Assembly (NCBI GenBank): GCA_035293565.1
Contig: DATGMP010000031.1
Coordinates: 12,529 to 76,528, forward strand
Direction of reading: 5' to 3'
Source: DATGMP01 sp035293565
GTDB taxonomy: Bacteria; Pseudomonadota; Alphaproteobacteria; BOG-932; Roseiterribacteraceae
DNA: 64,000 bases
The notes beneath the pieces are model-generated. The model ran no database searches. It was not told the DNA's origin and saw only the letters and a list, made by a program, of their open reading frames with translations. Positions 61,857 through 64,000 of this stretch are shown one piece after another (the first letter of the stretch is position 1; each line of letters begins with the position of its first letter). The position numbers and the translations under genes are program-made.

Positions 61857-63587
61857 ATGGATATGATCAATCGTGATTCCGCGACGAGGGACGCATCAGG
61901 CGACGGCGCCGGACGGGCGTCGGCCAACCGCCTTCGGCATTGGCGATCGCAAAACGCGATATTGACGCGTGACCTACGGAATATCATCGGCAGCGTAGCC
62001 GCAGTTGCGATCGTGGCCTTCGCGATCATCGTCGCCAGCACCGGAGGAGATTCCGGACAGCATGGCGTCGAGCGATCAGCCGCGCGAGGCTCGGCCCAGC
62101 CGGCGGTGCGTGTCGTCGCTCCAGGGCTCGTAGAGCCGATATCGGAGGAGATCGAGATCGCTTCCGATGTGATCGGCCGGCTGGAATCCGTTCCCGTCCA
62201 GGAAGGCGACGTCATCACTCGCGGCGAGATTTTGGCGGAGATCGAGAATGCGGATCTCAAGGCGGAGCTCGCGGTGGCTGAGGCCGATGTCGAGAAGCAG
62301 CAGGCGGAGTTGGACCGGCTCAAAAATGGGGCGCGCCCCGAAGAGCGGCAGGCGGCGGCCGCCGAGCTGGAGGAGGCGGCGGCGCGCGAGCGGCAGGCCC
62401 AGCGCGATCTGGCGCGCAAGGCGCCGCTTGCGGAGACCGGAGTGGAGTCGCGCTCGAAGCTCGATGAGGCGGCCGCGACTGCGTCGGCGACCGCGGCCAG
62501 GCGTGCGGCGCTTGCCGCACAGCAGGCGCTGATCGATGGCGCCCCTCGTCCGGAAGATGTCCGCGTCGCCGAGGCCGAACTCGCGCAGGCGCAAGCGAAG
62601 GTCGCCGAGATCCAGGCTGAGATAGACAAGACCATCATACGCGCGCCGATCGACGGCGTCGTGCTGTCGCGGCAAAAAAGGACCGGCGAGACGGTCTCCA
62701 ACCTGCCGCCCACCGTTATCATGCATATTGGCGACATTTCGCGCCTGCGCGTGCGCGCGGATGTGGATGAGACCGATATCGCCCATGTCGCGGTCGGCCA
62801 GCGAGTTTCGGTCAGCGCCGATGCGTTCGGCGACCGTCGCTTCGGCGGAACGATCGTCCATCTCGCCTCCAGCCTCGGCCGCAAGAATTTTCACACCGAT
62901 CGTCCGACCGAGAAGGTCGACACCAAAATTCTCGAGACTCTGATCGATCTCGACCCCGATGTGCATCTGCCTGTGGGGCTCAGAGTGGACATGCTGGACG
63001 AGGGCGAGACGAAGAAACAACTCCCGCAACAGCCGGAGGCCGTTTCCGCGCTTCCGCCGAAGCCGGCTGCACCGGCTGCGGCGCCGACGCCGCAGCCAAG
63101 CCCTGCGCCGGCGATGGCGCTCGACCCGGCCGTGATCCAGCCCGTCAATACTCCCAATCTCACGCCGCAACCGATTGCGGCCGCGGATATGTCGGTCGTA
63201 TTCGCCAGCCTTGATATGGACGCCGGCGATCAGGCTCCTGCGCCCGCGCCCGAAGCGACTGTCGCGGCGGCTGCGAATCAGCCGTCGCATGCGAGCTATG
63301 GCGCACCCGCCGACGGGGCGCGCATCGTGCTGTCCGCGACCGACGACACCTGGGTTCAGGTCAAGGACGATTCAGGCAATGCCGTGTTTACGCGGGTGCT
63401 CAAAGCCGGCGACCTCTACGGCGTGCCCGACCGCAAGGGGCTCACCTTGACCGCGGGCAATGCGGGCGGACTCGAGATCACGGTCGACGGGACCCAACTG
63501 CCGCCGATTGGCAAGCCGGGCCATGTCGTCCGCGACATGAGGCTTGATCCTACGCTCCTCCTACAGCGCGTTGCCGGCATCAAATAG
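61857..63587 (+). CDS. HlyD/DevB-type membrane-fusion adaptor fused to a RodZ C-terminal (DUF4115) domain
   Basis: A 576-residue protein in one uninterrupted frame. A membrane helix at about 42–61 anchors it; the lipoyl halves (IGRLESVPVQEGDVITRGEILAEIE at 107–130; IIRAPIDGVVLSRQKRTGETV at 260–280) bracket an Ala/Glu-rich coiled coil (131–258), and a beta-barrel domain (286–380) follows. This is the DevB-like layout of ABC exporter adaptors. From about 390 a Pro/Ala linker of roughly 95 residues leads to 488–562 (RIVLSATDDTWVQVKD…LKAGDLYGVPDRKGLTLTAGNAGGLEITVDG), which is the RodZ/DUF4115 C-terminal domain. No DevC/DevA permease or ATPase genes follow; the next gene is an SDR. Confidence 0.83.
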   Translation: MDMINRDSATRDASGDGAGRASANRLRHWRSQNAILTRDLRNIIGSVAAVAIVAFAIIVASTGGDSGQHGVERSAARGSAQPAVRVVAPGLVEPISEEIEIASDVIGRLESVPVQEGDVITRGEILAEIENADLKAELAVAEADVEKQQAELDRLKNGARPEERQAAAAELEEAAARERQAQRDLARKAPLAETGVESRSKLDEAAATASATAARRAALAAQQALIDGAPRPEDVRVAEAELAQAQAKVAEIQAEIDKTIIRAPIDGVVLSRQKRTGETVSNLPPTVIMHIGDISRLRVRADVDETDIAHVAVGQRVSVSADAFGDRRFGGTIVHLASSLGRKNFHTDRPTEKVDTKILETLIDLDPDVHLPVGLRVDMLDEGETKKQLPQQPEAVSALPPKPAAPAAAPTPQPSPAPAMALDPAVIQPVNTPNLTPQPIAAADMSVVFASLDMDAGDQAPAPAPEATVAAAANQPSHASYGAPADGARIVLSATDDTWVQVKDDSGNAVFTRVLKAGDLYGVPDRKGLTLTAGNAGGLEITVDGTQLPPIGKPGHVVRDMRLDPTLLLQRVAGIK

Positions 63588-63636
63588 CGCGTCCGCGCGC
63601 TTGATGCCGAAGGCGGCTTCGCTAAACTCGTCTGCA

Positions 63637-64000
63637 ATGACTGGTACCGCCCTTATCACTGGCGCCGCCAAACGCATCGGCCGCGCCATCGCGCACGAGC
63701 TGGCCAGCGCCGGCTACGACATCGCCCTCCACTACGGGACCTCTGCCGCCGACGCTGCGGATCTCGTGCGCGAGATCGAGGAGCGGGGGCGGCGCGCCGT
63801 GTCGCTCGAAGCCGATCTCGCTGACGAGAGCGCCGTTCTCGCTCTAATTCCCAAGGCGACTGACGCGTTGGGGCCGGTTACGGCGCTCGTCAACAATGCA
63901 AGCCTCTTCGAGCGCGACGAGGCGCTGGACGTGACGCGCGACGCGTGGGACGGACAGATGGCCGTCAATTTGCGCGCGCCCTTCGTCCTGATGCAGCAAT
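63637..64000 (+). CDS. SDR-family oxidoreductase, pteridine-reductase-like (N-terminal part)
   Basis: The first 121 codons of a Rossmann-fold reductase, cut by the window end. The cofactor loop TGAAKRIGRAIA at 8–19 is the variant common in pteridine reductase/FolM-like enzymes, and NNAS (in ALVNNASLFERD) with a downstream NLRAPF segment are present. The catalytic YxxxK lies beyond the window. Substrate cannot be told. Confidence 0.85.
   Translation, partial: MTGTALITGAAKRIGRAIAHELASAGYDIALHYGTSAADAADLVREIEERGRRAVSLEADLADESAVLALIPKATDALGPVTALVNNASLFERDEALDVTRDAWDGQMAVNLRAPFVLMQQ

Overview
The window is about 64 kb of high-GC, gene-dense bacterial chromosome. It looks like an alphaproteobacterium. 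The support is the block carA / yqeY–dnaG–rpoD–tRNA, the lipid A block waaA–lpxK–acyltransferase beside pmbA and ubiA, a plant-type GshA following RsmE, a small class I ribonucleotide reductase, and a palindromic repeat of the CATTGCGAG type familiar from Bradyrhizobium-like genomes. I cannot fix the order or genus. Most genes are housekeeping. I see no prophage, transposase, CRISPR array or integrated plasmid.

Layout. 1–7.5 kb: end of tadA, a BAX-inhibitor-type membrane protein divergent from an AdiC-like amino-acid antiporter, and the conserved ybbP–ybbA / tesA group followed by thpR. 7.5–13 kb: purD–ubiH (minus), xseA (plus), and a small exported protein. 12.1–20.3 kb, all minus: ubiA, a methyltransferase, pmbA, an LpxH-like phosphatase, a glycosyltransferase, waaA, lpxK and a lauroyl-type acyltransferase, with ATGA/GTGA overlaps that suggest translational coupling. 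20.4–29.3 kb, all plus: hybrid histidine kinase, yedK/HMCES, mepA–GST, rsmE, gshA–cytochrome P450, and two unknown small proteins. 29.4–36 kb: a glycosyltransferase, a DUF488 protein, nrdA–unknown–nrdB with a DnaA box upstream, nitroreductase, GFA protein and SHOCT miniprotein. 36–39.7 kb: a terminator-ended leader, phoH, a TPR membrane protein, an FkbM methyltransferase, a Sco-family protein and a palindromic repeat. 39.8–47 kb (minus): fadD, then fadA–fadN–fadE for fatty-acid beta-oxidation. 47–52 kb: double cold-shock protein, puuD-like hydrolase, recR, HAD nucleotidase, dapD, dapE. 51.9–58.6 kb: carA–CPBP protease (minus); yqeY, dnaG, rpoD, a strong terminator and a CAU tRNA (plus). 58.6–64 kb: a general-stress membrane protein divergent from uvrB, a tiny membrane ORF, a membrane-fusion adaptor, and the start of an SDR gene.

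The most unusual items are: (1) the last complete gene, where a HlyD/DevB-type adaptor carries the C-terminal domain of the cell-shape protein RodZ; (2) the ribonucleotide reductase operon, whose large subunit lacks the ATP-cone, which encodes an unknown 126-residue protein between the subunits, and which has a perfect DnaA box inside an inverted repeat just upstream; (3) a probable ~150-nt terminated leader or small RNA before phoH; and (4) a cytochrome P450 directly coupled to gshA. All functional names come from reading motifs by eye; no database search was possible.
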